Source of the DNA: Fuscovulum blasticum DSM 2131
GTDB taxonomy: Bacteria > Pseudomonadota > Alphaproteobacteria > Rhodobacterales > Rhodobacteraceae
Length of the DNA: 64,000 nucleotides
NCBI RefSeq assembly: GCF_003034965.1
Contig: NZ_PZKE01000010.1
Span: 62,001-126,000 of the forward strand
Reading direction: 5' to 3'
The notes below the pieces were generated by a model, which had not been told where the DNA came from, did no database searches, and worked only from the letters and a program-made list of their open reading frames with translations. Both the position numbers and the translations under genes were made by a program. This document shows, one piece after another, positions 25,687 through 35,321 of this stretch (positions are counted from its first letter, which is position 1; the number at the start of each line of letters is the position of its first letter).

Positions 25687-27120
25687 TCATCCCGCGCGCC
25701 GTCCGGCCGAAACCGCCAGCGGAAACACCTTCGCCGGGTTCAGCAGCCATTTCGGATCGAACACGTCCTTCACCCGCATCTGCGCCTCCAGATCGGCGGG
25801 CCGGTACTGCACCCCCATCAGGTCGCGCTTCTCGATCCCCACGCCATGTTCGCCGGTCAGACAACCGCCCACCTCGACACACAGTTTCAGGATCTCCGCC
25901 CCCAGGGCCTCGCACCGCTCCTGATCGCCGGGCTTGTTGGCGTTGTACAGGATCAGCGGGTGCATGTTGCCGTCGCCGGCGTGGAACACATTGGCCACCT
26001 CCAGCCCGAAGTCCGCCGCAAGTTCGCCGATCCGGCGCAGCACCTGCGGCAGGGTCGAAACCGGAATCGTCCCGTCCAGACACATGTAATCGTTGATCTG
26101 CCCCATGGCGCCAAAGGCCGACTTGCGGCCCAGCCAGATGCGCTTGGCATGGGCCTCATCCGTTGCCTGTTCCAGCGCCACCGGGTCATGCCGCCGGGCA
26201 ATGGCGGTGATCGCGGCAAGCTGCTCGTCAATCTCGGCCGGGCTGCCCTCGACCTCGACGATCAGCAGCGCCTCGCAATCGGGGTAGCCCGCCTTGGCAA
26301 AGGCCTCGCAAGCGCGGATGCAGGGGCGGTCCATGAACTCGATCGCCACCGGCAACAGGCCCGCCTTGATGATGTCGGCCACGCAGGCCCCGGCCACCTC
26401 GTTCGACGAAAACCCCATCAGCACCGGCCGCGCACCCTCGGGCTTGGGCAGGATGCGCAGGGTGGCCTCGGTCACCACGCCCAACTGCCCCTCGGACCCG
26501 CAGACCACCCCCAGCAGATCCAGCCCCGGCGCATCCATCCAGGGCCCGCCGATTTCAACCACGGTGCCGTCCATCTTCACCAGCGTGACGCCCAGCAGGT
26601 TGTTCGTCGTCACCCCGTATTTCAGGCAATGCGCCCCGCCGGAATTCATCGCGATATTGCCGCCGATGGCACAGGCCAACTGGCTTGAAGGATCGGGGGC
26701 ATAGAAGAACCCCTCCGCCTCGACCGCGCCGGTCACCGACAGGTTGGTCCGCCCGGCCTGCACCCGGATGAAGCGGTTGTCGTAATCGGTTTCCAGAACG
26801 CCGTTCATCCGGGCAATGCCCAGCACCACCGCATCCGCCGTCGGCATGGAACCCCCGGCCAGCGAGGTTCCCGCCCCGCGCGGCACCACGGGCACGCCTT
26901 CCTCCCAGCAGACCCGCAGCGCCGCCGCGACCTCGGCCGTCGTGCGCGGCAGCACCACCGCCAGCGGCTGCATCCGATAGGCCGACAGGGCGTCGCACTC
27001 ATAGGCCCGCGTCTCGGCCGGATCGTCGATCACCGCATCGCGCGGCAGCACGGCGCGCAGCCGCGCCACGATGGCAGGTTTCCGCGACAGGATCGCGGCA
27101 TCAGGAACCGGCACGTCCAT
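25687..27120 (-). CDS. glcD: Glycolate oxidase subunit GlcD
   Basis: A 477-residue FAD-linked dehydrogenase that oxidises glycolate (or D-lactate) to the keto acid. The FAD domain has V-P-R-G-A-G-T-S-L-A-G-G and the N-S-G-G-A-H-C-L-K-Y-G-V-T-T-N motif; the C-terminal end has H-A-G-D-G-N-M-H-P and G-E-H-G-V-G. A GGGGAGGA ribosome binding site precedes the ATG. An inverted-repeat operator lies 17 bases upstream. Confidence 0.95.
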   Translation of the reverse strand: MDVPVPDAAILSRKPAIVARLRAVLPRDAVIDDPAETRAYECDALSAYRMQPLAVVLPRTTAEVAAALRVCWEEGVPVVPRGAGTSLAGGSMPTADAVVLGIARMNGVLETDYDNRFIRVQAGRTNLSVTGAVEAEGFFYAPDPSSQLACAIGGNIAMNSGGAHCLKYGVTTNNLLGVTLVKMDGTVVEIGGPWMDAPGLDLLGVVCGSEGQLGVVTEATLRILPKPEGARPVLMGFSSNEVAGACVADIIKAGLLPVAIEFMDRPCIRACEAFAKAGYPDCEALLIVEVEGSPAEIDEQLAAITAIARRHDPVALEQATDEAHAKRIWLGRKSAFGAMGQINDYMCLDGTIPVSTLPQVLRRIGELAADFGLEVANVFHAGDGNMHPLILYNANKPGDQERCEALGAEILKLCVEVGGCLTGEHGVGIEKRDLMGVQYRPADLEAQMRVKDVFDPKWLLNPAKVFPLAVSAGRRAG

Positions 27121-27136
27121 CGGCGATCCTCCCCAT

Positions 27137-27160
27137 ATTGGTCAAGAAATATAACCAATT
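27137..27160 (-). promoter_or_regulatory. Putative GntR/FadR-type operator upstream of glcD
   Basis: The inverted repeat ATTGGT-N11-ACCAAT, readable as TGGTCAA-N8-ACCAATT (27139-27160). The same 7+7 base pattern with the same spacer length occurs upstream of the FadR-family regulator gene at 55708-55729. The TGGT/ACCA half-sites are those of FadR-subfamily repressors. It lies in the 94-base gap between glcD and the divergent DUF599 gene. Confidence 0.6.
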
Positions 27161-27214
27161 TTACGCCTGAGCAAGCTGCAAGCACTGGCGTTCCCGCAAG
27201 CAAGGGCGTTAAAT

Positions 27215-27916
27215 GTGCAAATCATGCTGTCAAACCTTCCCCTTGTCCTGAGTCTGCCGGACATGGCCGCGCTGATCGGCCTGTTCGTCGTCTGGTTCGC
27301 CTGCGTCTGGATCATCGAAAACCCTCCGGCGCGGCACCCTTCGGTCTCGGTGCTGATGAAAACCTACAGGCATGACTGGATGCGCACCTTCGTCACCCGC
27401 AGCCCGCGCATCTTTGACGGCACGCTGATCGATTCGCTGCGCCAGGGCACGGCCTTCTTCGCCTCGGCCTCGCTGATCGCCATCGGCGGCGGGGTGGCGC
27501 TGATCGGCAATGCCTCGACCGTGGAACGGCTGGCGCAGGATCTGCCGCTAGATACCGTCACCGTCGACCTTGCGCTCAAGCTGCTGGTCCCGGTCGCCAT
27601 CCTGTCGAATGCGCTCCTCAAGTTCATCTGGGCGCACCGGCTGTTCGGCTATTGCTCGATCATGATGGCCGCAGTCCCGAACGACCCCGCCGATCCGCTG
27701 GCCTTCCGCCGGGCGGAACAGGCGGCCAAGATCAACGTCACCGCCGCCCGCAGCTTCAACCGCGGGCTGGAATCGATCAATTTCGCGCTGGCCTCGGCGG
27801 GCTGGCTGCTGGGGCCGGGCGGGCTGGTGCTGACCACGGTCGTCGCCGCGCTTGTCACCCTGCGGCGGGAATTCTGGTCACATTCCCGGCTGGTCATCCT
27901 CGACAAGACCGACTGA
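27215..27916 (+). CDS. DUF599 family membrane protein
   Basis: A 233-residue protein with about four membrane segments (near 10-30, 75-100, 115-135, 190-215) and the conserved R-x-D-W-M and D-G-T-L-I-D-S-L stretches. It matches DUF599, a family of inner-membrane proteins with no assigned role. The GTG at 27215 has an AAGGGCG site at good spacing; the ATG at 27224 is the alternative. Confidence 0.8.
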   Translation: MQIMLSNLPLVLSLPDMAALIGLFVVWFACVWIIENPPARHPSVSVLMKTYRHDWMRTFVTRSPRIFDGTLIDSLRQGTAFFASASLIAIGGGVALIGNASTVERLAQDLPLDTVTVDLALKLLVPVAILSNALLKFIWAHRLFGYCSIMMAAVPNDPADPLAFRRAEQAAKINVTAARSFNRGLESINFALASAGWLLGPGGLVLTTVVAALVTLRREFWSHSRLVILDKTD

Positions 27917-27927
27917 CCGCCCCGCCC

Positions 27928-30000
27928 TCAGCGGGCGCTGCGGCGCCTGCGGCCCTCAACCAGCCAGGCAGCCACCGACAGGCCCGCCGCCAGCAGCAGC
28001 CAGACCCAGCCCGGCAGCACGGCGCTGACCCGCACGTCCGTGGTGACATAGGCCGCGCGCGGCGTGATGCCGACCCAGCCACGCCCGGCCGCCGGGCGCC
28101 CCTCGGCCACACTGCGGATGTCGGGCACACCCTCGGCCAGCCGCAGCACCCCGCCCCGGGTGGCCTGCACCACCGGCGCCAGCGCCTTGCCCGAGGCGAT
28201 GGTGGCCACGAATTCGCGCGGCGCCGAAGGCCCCACCGCGATCACCCGCGTCAGATCCTCCTGCTCCAGCCGGTACAGGCCCAGGGCCGGCGCCTTCCAG
28301 TCAAGCTGATACTTGCCGGGCGCCTTCTGCATCATCTGCAACTCGACCTTGGCACCGTCCGGCCCCGTCACCGTCAGCGGTCCCGGCGCTTCTTCCCGGA
28401 TGGTGCGGCGGGTGATGGTCAGCACATCGCCTTTCGCCGTGGCGGTCAGGGTCTCTTCCTCAAGCTCGGGCTCTTTCAGCATCCAGTGCGCCAGCCGCCG
28501 CAGCAGTTCCAGTTGCGGCCCGCCACCTTCATAGCCCCGGCCCCACAGCCACATCTGGTCGCTGGCCAGCACCGCCACGCGGCCCTGATCGACCCGGTCC
28601 AGCACCAGCAGAGGCAGGCCGTCCGGCCCCTCCATCACCGTCTGCCCCGACAGCTTTTCCACCTCGACCGCGCGGAACCAGCGACCCCAGCCGCCTTCGG
28701 GCGCGAACTTCTCCAGCCCTTCGGTCACCGGATGGCGCTGCCCCAGATCGGTGATCTTGGGGCGGAATCCTTTTTCCACCACCTGCGCCGTGGGCGCCAC
28801 CGGCAGGATTTCCGCCAGCGGAGACCGATACAGACTGTCCACCGCCCCGTATTCCGGCCCCGCCGCCACCAGCACCGTGCCGCCGTTGCGGACATACTGA
28901 ACCACGTTGTCGATATAGGACATCGGCAGGATGCCCCGCATCCGGTAGCGGTCGAAGATGATCAGGTCGAATTCGCTGATCTTCTCGACGAACAGCTCGC
29001 GCGTGGGAAAGGCGATCAGGCTCAGCTCGTCCACCGGCACGCCATCCTGTTTTTCCGGCGGCCGCAGGATGGTGAAATGCACCAGATCGACGCTGGCATC
29101 CGATTTCAGCAGGTTGCGCCAGACCCGTTCGCCGGCATGGGGCTCTCCGCTGACCAGCAGCACCCGCAGCCGGTCGCGCACGCCGTTGATCTGCGCCACC
29201 ACCGCGTTGTTGCGGTCCGTCAATTCGCCCGCCACCGGGGCCACGCTGAATTGCAGCACGTTCAGCCCGCCATGCGGCAGGGTGACCGGCAGGTCCAGAT
29301 CCACCCCCACCGGCACGGTATAGGTCTGCGGCGGCTCGGCATCGACCGCGATGGTCAGCTCGACCTCGGTCCCGGCCAGGGCGGGCACGGCGCCGCTGTC
29401 CTCGACCTGCAACTGCATCACGAATTCCTCGCCGATGATGGCGAAGGCAGGCGCGTTCTTCAGCACCACCCGGCGGTCCCAGTCGCTGTCCTGCCCGGTC
29501 AGCAACAGGTGGAACGGCGCCGGCATCTGCGGCGCAAGTTCCAGGTCATGCACCCGCCCGTCGCTGATCAGCAGCACGCCGGCCACCCGCGCCCGCGGTT
29601 CTTCCGCCAGCGCCTCTGACACTGCGGTCATGGCCAGCGTGCCCGCATCCTCGGCGCCGTCGCCGAACCGCACCACCCGCAGTTCGGTGTTGGGCAGGGC
29701 GGCCACCTCGGCCTCGATCCGCGCCACCGCGGCGCCGGTCTGCGCCGCCCGGTCGCCCAGGGTCTGGCTGGTGCTTTCATCCACCACCAGGATCACGATG
29801 TCCGACAGCGGCTGCCGCTCCTCGCGCTGCAAGGACGGGTTGGCCAGCGCCGTCACCAGCACCGCCGCCGCCAGCCCGCGCAAGACCCAGCCCCCCAGAC
29901 CGCGCCACAGCGCCAGCGCCAGCAGCAGCAAGGCCAGCCCCGCCAGCGCCCAGATCGCCGCCCAGGGCAGCAGCGGGTCGAACACCACCTGCGCGATCAT
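27928..30000 (-). CDS. Large membrane protein with von Willebrand-like and amidotransferase-like regions
   Basis: A 690-residue protein, last gene of the MoxR operon. Two membrane segments at the N-terminus (about 12-30 and 35-52), a large periplasmic-type region with I-L-V-V-D-E-S-T-S-Q (a degenerate metal-site motif) and a region with L-I-I-F-D-R-Y and G-G-T-V-L-V-A-A-G-P-E resembling class-I amidotransferase folds, then a C-terminal membrane segment. It matches the large membrane protein usually found in this cluster. Function unknown. Confidence 0.8.
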   Translation of the reverse strand: MIAQVVFDPLLPWAAIWALAGLALLLLALALWRGLGGWVLRGLAAAVLVTALANPSLQREERQPLSDIVILVVDESTSQTLGDRAAQTGAAVARIEAEVAALPNTELRVVRFGDGAEDAGTLAMTAVSEALAEEPRARVAGVLLISDGRVHDLELAPQMPAPFHLLLTGQDSDWDRRVVLKNAPAFAIIGEEFVMQLQVEDSGAVPALAGTEVELTIAVDAEPPQTYTVPVGVDLDLPVTLPHGGLNVLQFSVAPVAGELTDRNNAVVAQINGVRDRLRVLLVSGEPHAGERVWRNLLKSDASVDLVHFTILRPPEKQDGVPVDELSLIAFPTRELFVEKISEFDLIIFDRYRMRGILPMSYIDNVVQYVRNGGTVLVAAGPEYGAVDSLYRSPLAEILPVAPTAQVVEKGFRPKITDLGQRHPVTEGLEKFAPEGGWGRWFRAVEVEKLSGQTVMEGPDGLPLLVLDRVDQGRVAVLASDQMWLWGRGYEGGGPQLELLRRLAHWMLKEPELEEETLTATAKGDVLTITRRTIREEAPGPLTVTGPDGAKVELQMMQKAPGKYQLDWKAPALGLYRLEQEDLTRVIAVGPSAPREFVATIASGKALAPVVQATRGGVLRLAEGVPDIRSVAEGRPAAGRGWVGITPRAAYVTTDVRVSAVLPGWVWLLLAAGLSVAAWLVEGRRRRSAR

Positions 30001-32783
30001 TGCCCCAGCCTTTCCAGCAGCGCCGGCACATGCACCTGATCGGATTTGTAGTTGCCGGTCAGCACATGCATGATCAGGTTGATCCCGAAGCGATAGGCCA
30101 TTTCGCGCTGCCGTTCACCGGCAAAGCCCCGGCCCACCGGCACCAGCGCCGCGCCGGTCTCATCCGCCGCCCAGGCCGCCGCCCAGTCATTGCCGCCAAT
30201 CACCACCGGCGTCACCCCGTCGTTCAGGTTGCGGAAGGGCATCCCCTCGGCTTCCTCAACGCCCGCAGGCGCGGCTTCCACCCAGATCGGGCCTTGCCCG
30301 AACCGGCCGGGAAATTCCTGCAACAGATAGAAGGTCCGCGTCAGCACATGGTCGGCCGGGGCGGTTTCCAGCGGCGGCACATCCAGCCCGGCCGCGATCC
30401 GCTGCAAGGCGGCCCCTTCCGGCGTGGCACTGCCAAACCCCGCCACATCGGCATCGCGCGTGTCGAACAGGATCATCCCCCCGGTGCGCAGATAGTCGTT
30501 CAGCCTGGCATAGGCCGCAGCCGATGGCGTGGGCATATCCGCCGTCACCGGCCAGTAAAGGAAGGGGAAAAAGGCCAGTTCGTCCTTTTCGATGTTCACC
30601 GCCATGGGCGTGCCCGGTTCGATCGAGGTGCGCTCCCACAGCCGGTCGCCCAGACCTTTCAGCCCCGCCTGCGCCAGATCATCAACCTGCGCGTCGCCGG
30701 TGATCACATGCGCCAGCACCACCGATGTCGTGGCCTCCAGCGCGAAATCGTCGCCCGGTTTCGGGCCTTCGGGCGCCGCGTCCTGCGCGCGGGCCTGCCC
30801 GCCCAGGGCCAGAGCCGCCACCGCCAGCACCGCCACGCCCCGGCGCAGCCCCGTCAGGCGCCCCGCCACCCAAAGCGCGGCCAGGATGTCCAGCAACAAA
30901 AGCCCCAGCCCCGCCGCCAGCAGCGGCCCTTTCAGGCTGCGCTGCGGCGTGACTGCCAGCCCCTCGACCACCGCCGCCGCCGGCCAGACCGCCGGCTTCA
31001 GCTCCGACTTCGCGTTCACCACGTTCAGCGCCACCCGCCGGTCCTGCCCGGCATACAGCCCCGGCGGCCGCGTCGGGCCCGGGCCGCTGACCATGGCCTG
31101 CGCCAAAGCCTCGCCCTCAACCCCTGCAACGCCCGCCGCCTCGGCCTCGGCGCCCCAGACATCCAGCACAACCTCGGGCACCCAGACCTGCCCGGTCAGA
31201 TCGGCCGCCTCGGGCAGCGCCGGGCGGGCTGAAACCGCCAGCCGTTCCAGCATCTGCACGAACAGCCCCGACAAGGGCAGCGTTGACCATTCCGTATTCG
31301 CCGTCACATGCACCAGCACCACCTGCCCGTTGCCCAAGGCCTTGCGGGTCACCAGTGGCGTGCCATCCTCCAGCGCGGCAATGGTGCGTTCGGCAAGCTC
31401 GGGGTCGGGCTGGGCCAGCACCTGTTCCTTGACGTCAACGTCATCCGGCAGGGCCAGACCATAGAACGGGCTGCCTTCCGCAAAGGGCGCCAGTTGCTTC
31501 GGCTCGCCCCAGCTCATCGCGCCGCCCACCGTGCGGCCGCCTTCGCGCAGCCGCACCGGCATCAGCGCGTCTTCCTCGAACCGGCTCACATCGCTGGCCG
31601 CCATCCGTGGCCCGGCAAAGCGCAGCAACAGCCCGCCCCCCTCGACCCATTTCACCGTGGCCTCCTCTTCGGCCTGGGTCAGCTTGGCAACATCGGCCAG
31701 AATGATGACATCGGGCTTGGCGACCAGCACTTCCGACAGCGAGCCTTCAACCAGATCGGCCACCGGCACCAGCGCCTGCCGCAGGTAATGCGTGGGCGAC
31801 AGCAGTTGCAGCCCCTCGCGCGCCGGACCGGCGCCGATGATGGCCACCTTGCGCCGTTTCAGACTGTCGTCGGTCAGGCTGACGGCGCCTGCGCTGCGCA
31901 GGCCCGCGACCTCGAACCGGGTGATGCGGTTGCGCAGCTCGGGCGGCAGGTCCATCGGTGCCTCGGCCCGGCCATAGCCCGGGGCAAAGACCAGCGGCAC
32001 CCGCGCCAGCTCGCGGTCAATCCCGGCCGGGTCCGGCCCGCGCGCCGCCACCTCGATCTGCAGCGGCCCGGTCACCGGCAGGCGGCTTGCGGCCACCATC
32101 ACCTTGCCCTCGGCAAAGGTCGGCGGATGCAGCGCCACCACCGGCCGCGCGCTTTCGATCACCGTCAGCCGCCCCTTGTCGGCCAGCGCCGCCGCCAGCG
32201 CCTCGCGCCCGTCATGCGCCAGCCCGTCGGCCAGCCAGACCGTGTCAAACCTGTCCGCCGGCAGCTTTTCCGCCCAGTCATCCAGCGCGGCCGGCGCCCA
32301 GGCCTGCGGCTGCATCGCCGCCACCCGGCCCGCCCAGACATCCGCCGTCTGGAAGGTCACGTCCTGCGGCGCGTCGGTCAGCCGGACCACCGCCACCGGC
32401 CGCCCGTCCTGCCCCGCCTCGGCCACCAGTTGCGCCGCCCGTTCCACCCGGCGCGGCCAGTCGCGCGCCTCGGCCCAGCCGCCATCCAGCACCACCAGCA
32501 GCGGCCCCTGCCCGGCCTGTTTCGGCTCGGGGTTCAGCACCGGCCCGGCAAAGCCCGCAATCGCCGCCGCCACCGCCGCCATCCGCAGCAGCAACAGCCA
32601 CCACGGCGTCTTGTCGGTCTCGGAATCCTCATCCGTCAGGCCCAGCAACAGCGCCACGCCCGGAAACCGCCGCCGGATCGGCGCCGGCGGCACCGCCCGC
32701 AACAGCAGCCACAGGATCGGCAGGGCCACCAGCCCCCACAGCAACCACGGTGTCAGAAACCCGATGGGGCCCAGCGTGAACAT
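29997..32783 (-). CDS. BatA-type N-terminal/DUF4159 membrane protein
   Basis: A 928-residue protein. The first 60 residues have the BatA/aerotolerance-type membrane start (F-L-T-P-W-L-L-W-G-L, then P-P-A-P-I-R-R-R-F-P). A second membrane segment lies near 65-82 and another near 615-650. The C-terminal third is a DUF4159 domain (L-R-T-G-G-M-I-L-F-D-T-R-D-A). It probably works with the MoxR ATPase in envelope or complex maturation. Its start abuts the stop of the DUF58 gene. Confidence 0.85.
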   Translation of the reverse strand: MFTLGPIGFLTPWLLWGLVALPILWLLLRAVPPAPIRRRFPGVALLLGLTDEDSETDKTPWWLLLLRMAAVAAAIAGFAGPVLNPEPKQAGQGPLLVVLDGGWAEARDWPRRVERAAQLVAEAGQDGRPVAVVRLTDAPQDVTFQTADVWAGRVAAMQPQAWAPAALDDWAEKLPADRFDTVWLADGLAHDGREALAAALADKGRLTVIESARPVVALHPPTFAEGKVMVAASRLPVTGPLQIEVAARGPDPAGIDRELARVPLVFAPGYGRAEAPMDLPPELRNRITRFEVAGLRSAGAVSLTDDSLKRRKVAIIGAGPAREGLQLLSPTHYLRQALVPVADLVEGSLSEVLVAKPDVIILADVAKLTQAEEEATVKWVEGGGLLLRFAGPRMAASDVSRFEEDALMPVRLREGGRTVGGAMSWGEPKQLAPFAEGSPFYGLALPDDVDVKEQVLAQPDPELAERTIAALEDGTPLVTRKALGNGQVVLVHVTANTEWSTLPLSGLFVQMLERLAVSARPALPEAADLTGQVWVPEVVLDVWGAEAEAAGVAGVEGEALAQAMVSGPGPTRPPGLYAGQDRRVALNVVNAKSELKPAVWPAAAVVEGLAVTPQRSLKGPLLAAGLGLLLLDILAALWVAGRLTGLRRGVAVLAVAALALGGQARAQDAAPEGPKPGDDFALEATTSVVLAHVITGDAQVDDLAQAGLKGLGDRLWERTSIEPGTPMAVNIEKDELAFFPFLYWPVTADMPTPSAAAYARLNDYLRTGGMILFDTRDADVAGFGSATPEGAALQRIAAGLDVPPLETAPADHVLTRTFYLLQEFPGRFGQGPIWVEAAPAGVEEAEGMPFRNLNDGVTPVVIGGNDWAAAWAADETGAALVPVGRGFAGERQREMAYRFGINLIMHVLTGNYKSDQVHVPALLERLGQ

Positions 32784-33650
32784 CTACCGCCCACCTTCCA
32801 GTGCCCGGAACAGCCACAGCAGCGCGCCTTGCGCCGGGGCGCCGGTGTGGTGGGTGCTGAAATGCCATCCCACCGCCCGCGCCAGCCCGGCCAGCCGGTC
32901 CTTGCGTTCGGCCAGCCGCGCCAGATAGCGCGTGCGCAAGTCGCCCGCCTTGCGGGTTTCGTGCTGCAAGCTGCCCCCCATCGATTCAAAGATCGTCCGG
33001 CCGTCAAACGGAAACTCTTCCTCGGCCGGGTCCAGCACCTGCACCAACACGCCCTTCACACCCCGATCCGAGGCGCGCCCCAACGCGGCCTCGACCGCCT
33101 CCAGCGACCCAAGGAAATCGGACAGGAACACCGCCCGGCCATGGCCGACCATGCCATCCGCCATGGGCGCGCCATAATCGGCGCCCTCCCCCATATCCGC
33201 CAGTTGTGCCGCCAGCCGCACGATCTGCGGACGCCCGCTGCGGGGCGGCGTCTGGCCCGAAAGCCCGACCCGCTCGCCCCCCTTCAGCAGCAGCACGGCC
33301 AGCGCCAGCGCCAGCAGCCGCGCCCGGTCGGCCTTGGGCGGCCGGGCCTTGTCGCCGGTGAAGCCCATGCTTTTCGACGGGTCCACCCACAGCGTCACCG
33401 ATTGCGCCGCCTGCCATTCGCGTTCGCGCACGAAATGCGCATCCGACCGGGCCGATCGCCGCCAGTCGATCATCCGCGCCCCGTCGCCGCCATGCGCCGG
33501 GCGGTATTGCCAGAATTCGTCGCCCAGGCCTGCGCGCCGCCGGCCATGCTCGCCCAGCATCACCGTCGCCGCCAGCATCTCTGCCTCGGCCAGAAGCGGG
33601 GGCAGCGTCTGCCCCAGCGCCTCGGCGCGCGCTCGCAGGTCTGTGGTCAC
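32784..33650 (-). CDS. DUF58 domain protein
   Basis: A 288-residue protein of the DUF58 family, which is a von Willebrand-A-like fold. The signature I-D-W-R-R-S-A-R and the metal-site-like D-P-S-K-S-M are present. DUF58 proteins pair with MoxR AAA ATPases; here the gene overlaps the MoxR gene by four bases. Confidence 0.92.
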   Translation of the reverse strand: MTTDLRARAEALGQTLPPLLAEAEMLAATVMLGEHGRRRAGLGDEFWQYRPAHGGDGARMIDWRRSARSDAHFVREREWQAAQSVTLWVDPSKSMGFTGDKARPPKADRARLLALALAVLLLKGGERVGLSGQTPPRSGRPQIVRLAAQLADMGEGADYGAPMADGMVGHGRAVFLSDFLGSLEAVEAALGRASDRGVKGVLVQVLDPAEEEFPFDGRTIFESMGGSLQHETRKAGDLRTRYLARLAERKDRLAGLARAVGWHFSTHHTGAPAQGALLWLFRALEGGR

Positions 33651-34651
33651 GCCGCGGCCTCAAGCCCCAGCGTGCGGCCCGACACCCGCGCGATGATGCC
33701 AGCCAGGGTTTCGCCCCGCGCCCGCGCCGCGAAGGACAGCGCCATCCGGTGTTCCAGCGTGGCCAGCGCCAGCGCCGCCACATCCTCGGTCGAGGGCGCC
33801 AGCCGCCCCTGCAACAGCGCCCGCGCCCGCACCGTCAGCATCAGCGCCTGCGCCGCCCGCGGCCCCGGGCCCCAGCTCAGGCTGCCTTCCAGATCGCGCC
33901 CCTCGGGCTCGCCGGGGCGGCAGGCGCGCACCAGATCCAGGATCGCCTCAACCACCTTGTCGCCCACCGGCATCCGCCGCACCACGGCCTGCGCCGCCAG
34001 CAGTTCCCCGGCGGTAAAGACCTGCGTGCTGTCCGCCTCGTCCACGCCGGTGGTGGCAATCAGGATGTCACGCTCGACCGCGCGGGTGGGATAGTCCACG
34101 TCCACCTGCACCAGGAACCGGTCAAGCTGTGCCTCGGGCAGCGGATAGGTGCCTTCCTGCTCGATGGGGTTCTGCGTCGCCAGCACATGAAACGGCTTGC
34201 CCAGCGGCCTGTGCTGCCCGGCAATCGTCACTTCCTTTTCCTGCATCGCCTGCAACAGCGCCGATTGCGTCCGCGGGCTGGCGCGGTTGATCTCGTCCGC
34301 CATCAGCAACTGGCAGAACACCGGCCCTTCCAGAAAGCGGAACGCCCGGCTGCCATCCGCCGCGGTTTCCAGCACTTCCGACCCCAGAATGTCGGCGGGC
34401 ATCAGGTCGGGCGTGAACTGCACCCGGTTCGCCTTCAGCCCCATCACGGTGCCCAGCGTATCGACCAGCCGCGTCTTGCCCAGGCCCGGCAGGCCCACCA
34501 GCAGCGCATGACCGCCGCACAACATGCTGGCCAGAACCAGATCAACCACCTTCTCCTGCCCGATGAAGCGCCGGTTGATGCTGGCCTTCGCCTGCATGAG
34601 CTTGTCGCCAAGGCTTTCGATCTCAGCCACAAGCGTGTCGGTTCCGGCCAT
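33647..34651 (-). CDS. moxR: MoxR-family AAA ATPase
   Basis: A 334-residue AAA ATPase. Walker A is G-L-P-G-L-G-K-T-R near 54-62, Walker B is L-M-A-D-E-I-N-R near 116-123, and T-Q-N-P-I-E-Q-E-G is sensor 1. MoxR proteins act as chaperones for metal insertion or complex assembly. It leads the operon with DUF58, DUF4159 and the large membrane protein. Confidence 0.95.
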   Translation of the reverse strand: MAGTDTLVAEIESLGDKLMQAKASINRRFIGQEKVVDLVLASMLCGGHALLVGLPGLGKTRLVDTLGTVMGLKANRVQFTPDLMPADILGSEVLETAADGSRAFRFLEGPVFCQLLMADEINRASPRTQSALLQAMQEKEVTIAGQHRPLGKPFHVLATQNPIEQEGTYPLPEAQLDRFLVQVDVDYPTRAVERDILIATTGVDEADSTQVFTAGELLAAQAVVRRMPVGDKVVEAILDLVRACRPGEPEGRDLEGSLSWGPGPRAAQALMLTVRARALLQGRLAPSTEDVAALALATLEHRMALSFAARARGETLAGIIARVSGRTLGLEAAA

Positions 34652-34736
34652 GGAAAGGCTCCCCTGATCCCTGTATCCTGGACATTAGACCGAAATCCCG
34701 CTGCGACCGCAAATCCCGAAAGGGGACTTGACACAA

Positions 34737-35309
34737 ATGATCGTGAAACCTTCCGCCGATGGACTTGTCGCCTCCGTGAAGGCCGCCGGCGCCAAGGGGC
34801 CGCCGCCGGTGCATCTGTGGAACCCGCCCTTCTGCGGCGATCTTGACATCCGCATCGCCCGCGACGGCACCTGGTACTATCTGGGCACCCCCATCGGCCG
34901 CGCGCCGCTGGTCAAGCTGTTCTCGTCCATCCTGAAACGCGAAGGCGACCGTTACTTCCTGGTCACCCCGGTCGAAAAGGTGGGCATCACCGTTGACGAT
35001 GCCCCGCTGCTGGCGGTGGATTTCACCGCCACAGGTCAGGGCCGCGACCAGAGCCTGACCTTCGTGACGAAAACCGAAGATGAAGTCACCGCAGGCCCCG
35101 ACCGCCCCATCCGTGTCAGCCGCGCCGCTGACGGCGAACCCTCGCCCTATGTGCTGGTCCGCGCCGATCTCTGGGCGCTGATCGACCGGAAATCCTTTTA
35201 CCGCCTGATCGAATTAGGTTGCCACGAACCGCATGAGGGCGCTAGCTGGTTTGGCCTCTGGTCACAGGGCGCGTTCTTTCCGGTGATCCCGTCCTCCGAA
35301 CTGCCCTGA
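34737..35309 (+). CDS. DUF1285 family protein
   Basis: A 190-residue protein with the DUF1285 pattern: P-V-H-L-W-N-P-P-F-C-G-D-L-D-I-R-I, G-T-W-Y-Y-L-G-T-P-I-G-R and D-G-x-Y-F-L-V-T-P-like segments. The family is conserved beside MoxR clusters in alphaproteobacteria but has no assigned function. The ATG at 34737 is preferred over a TTG at 34728, which would sit on the ribosome binding site. Confidence 0.88.
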   Translation: MIVKPSADGLVASVKAAGAKGPPPVHLWNPPFCGDLDIRIARDGTWYYLGTPIGRAPLVKLFSSILKREGDRYFLVTPVEKVGITVDDAPLLAVDFTATGQGRDQSLTFVTKTEDEVTAGPDRPIRVSRAADGEPSPYVLVRADLWALIDRKSFYRLIELGCHEPHEGASWFGLWSQGAFFPVIPSSELP

Positions 35310-35321
35310 ACACAGGCCTGA

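Noticed and set aside
31308-34094. A 928-codon open frame on the plus strand
   Set aside because: It is antisense to the DUF4159, DUF58 and MoxR genes; the composition is Arg/Gln/His/Pro-rich with no domain, as in other shadow frames.
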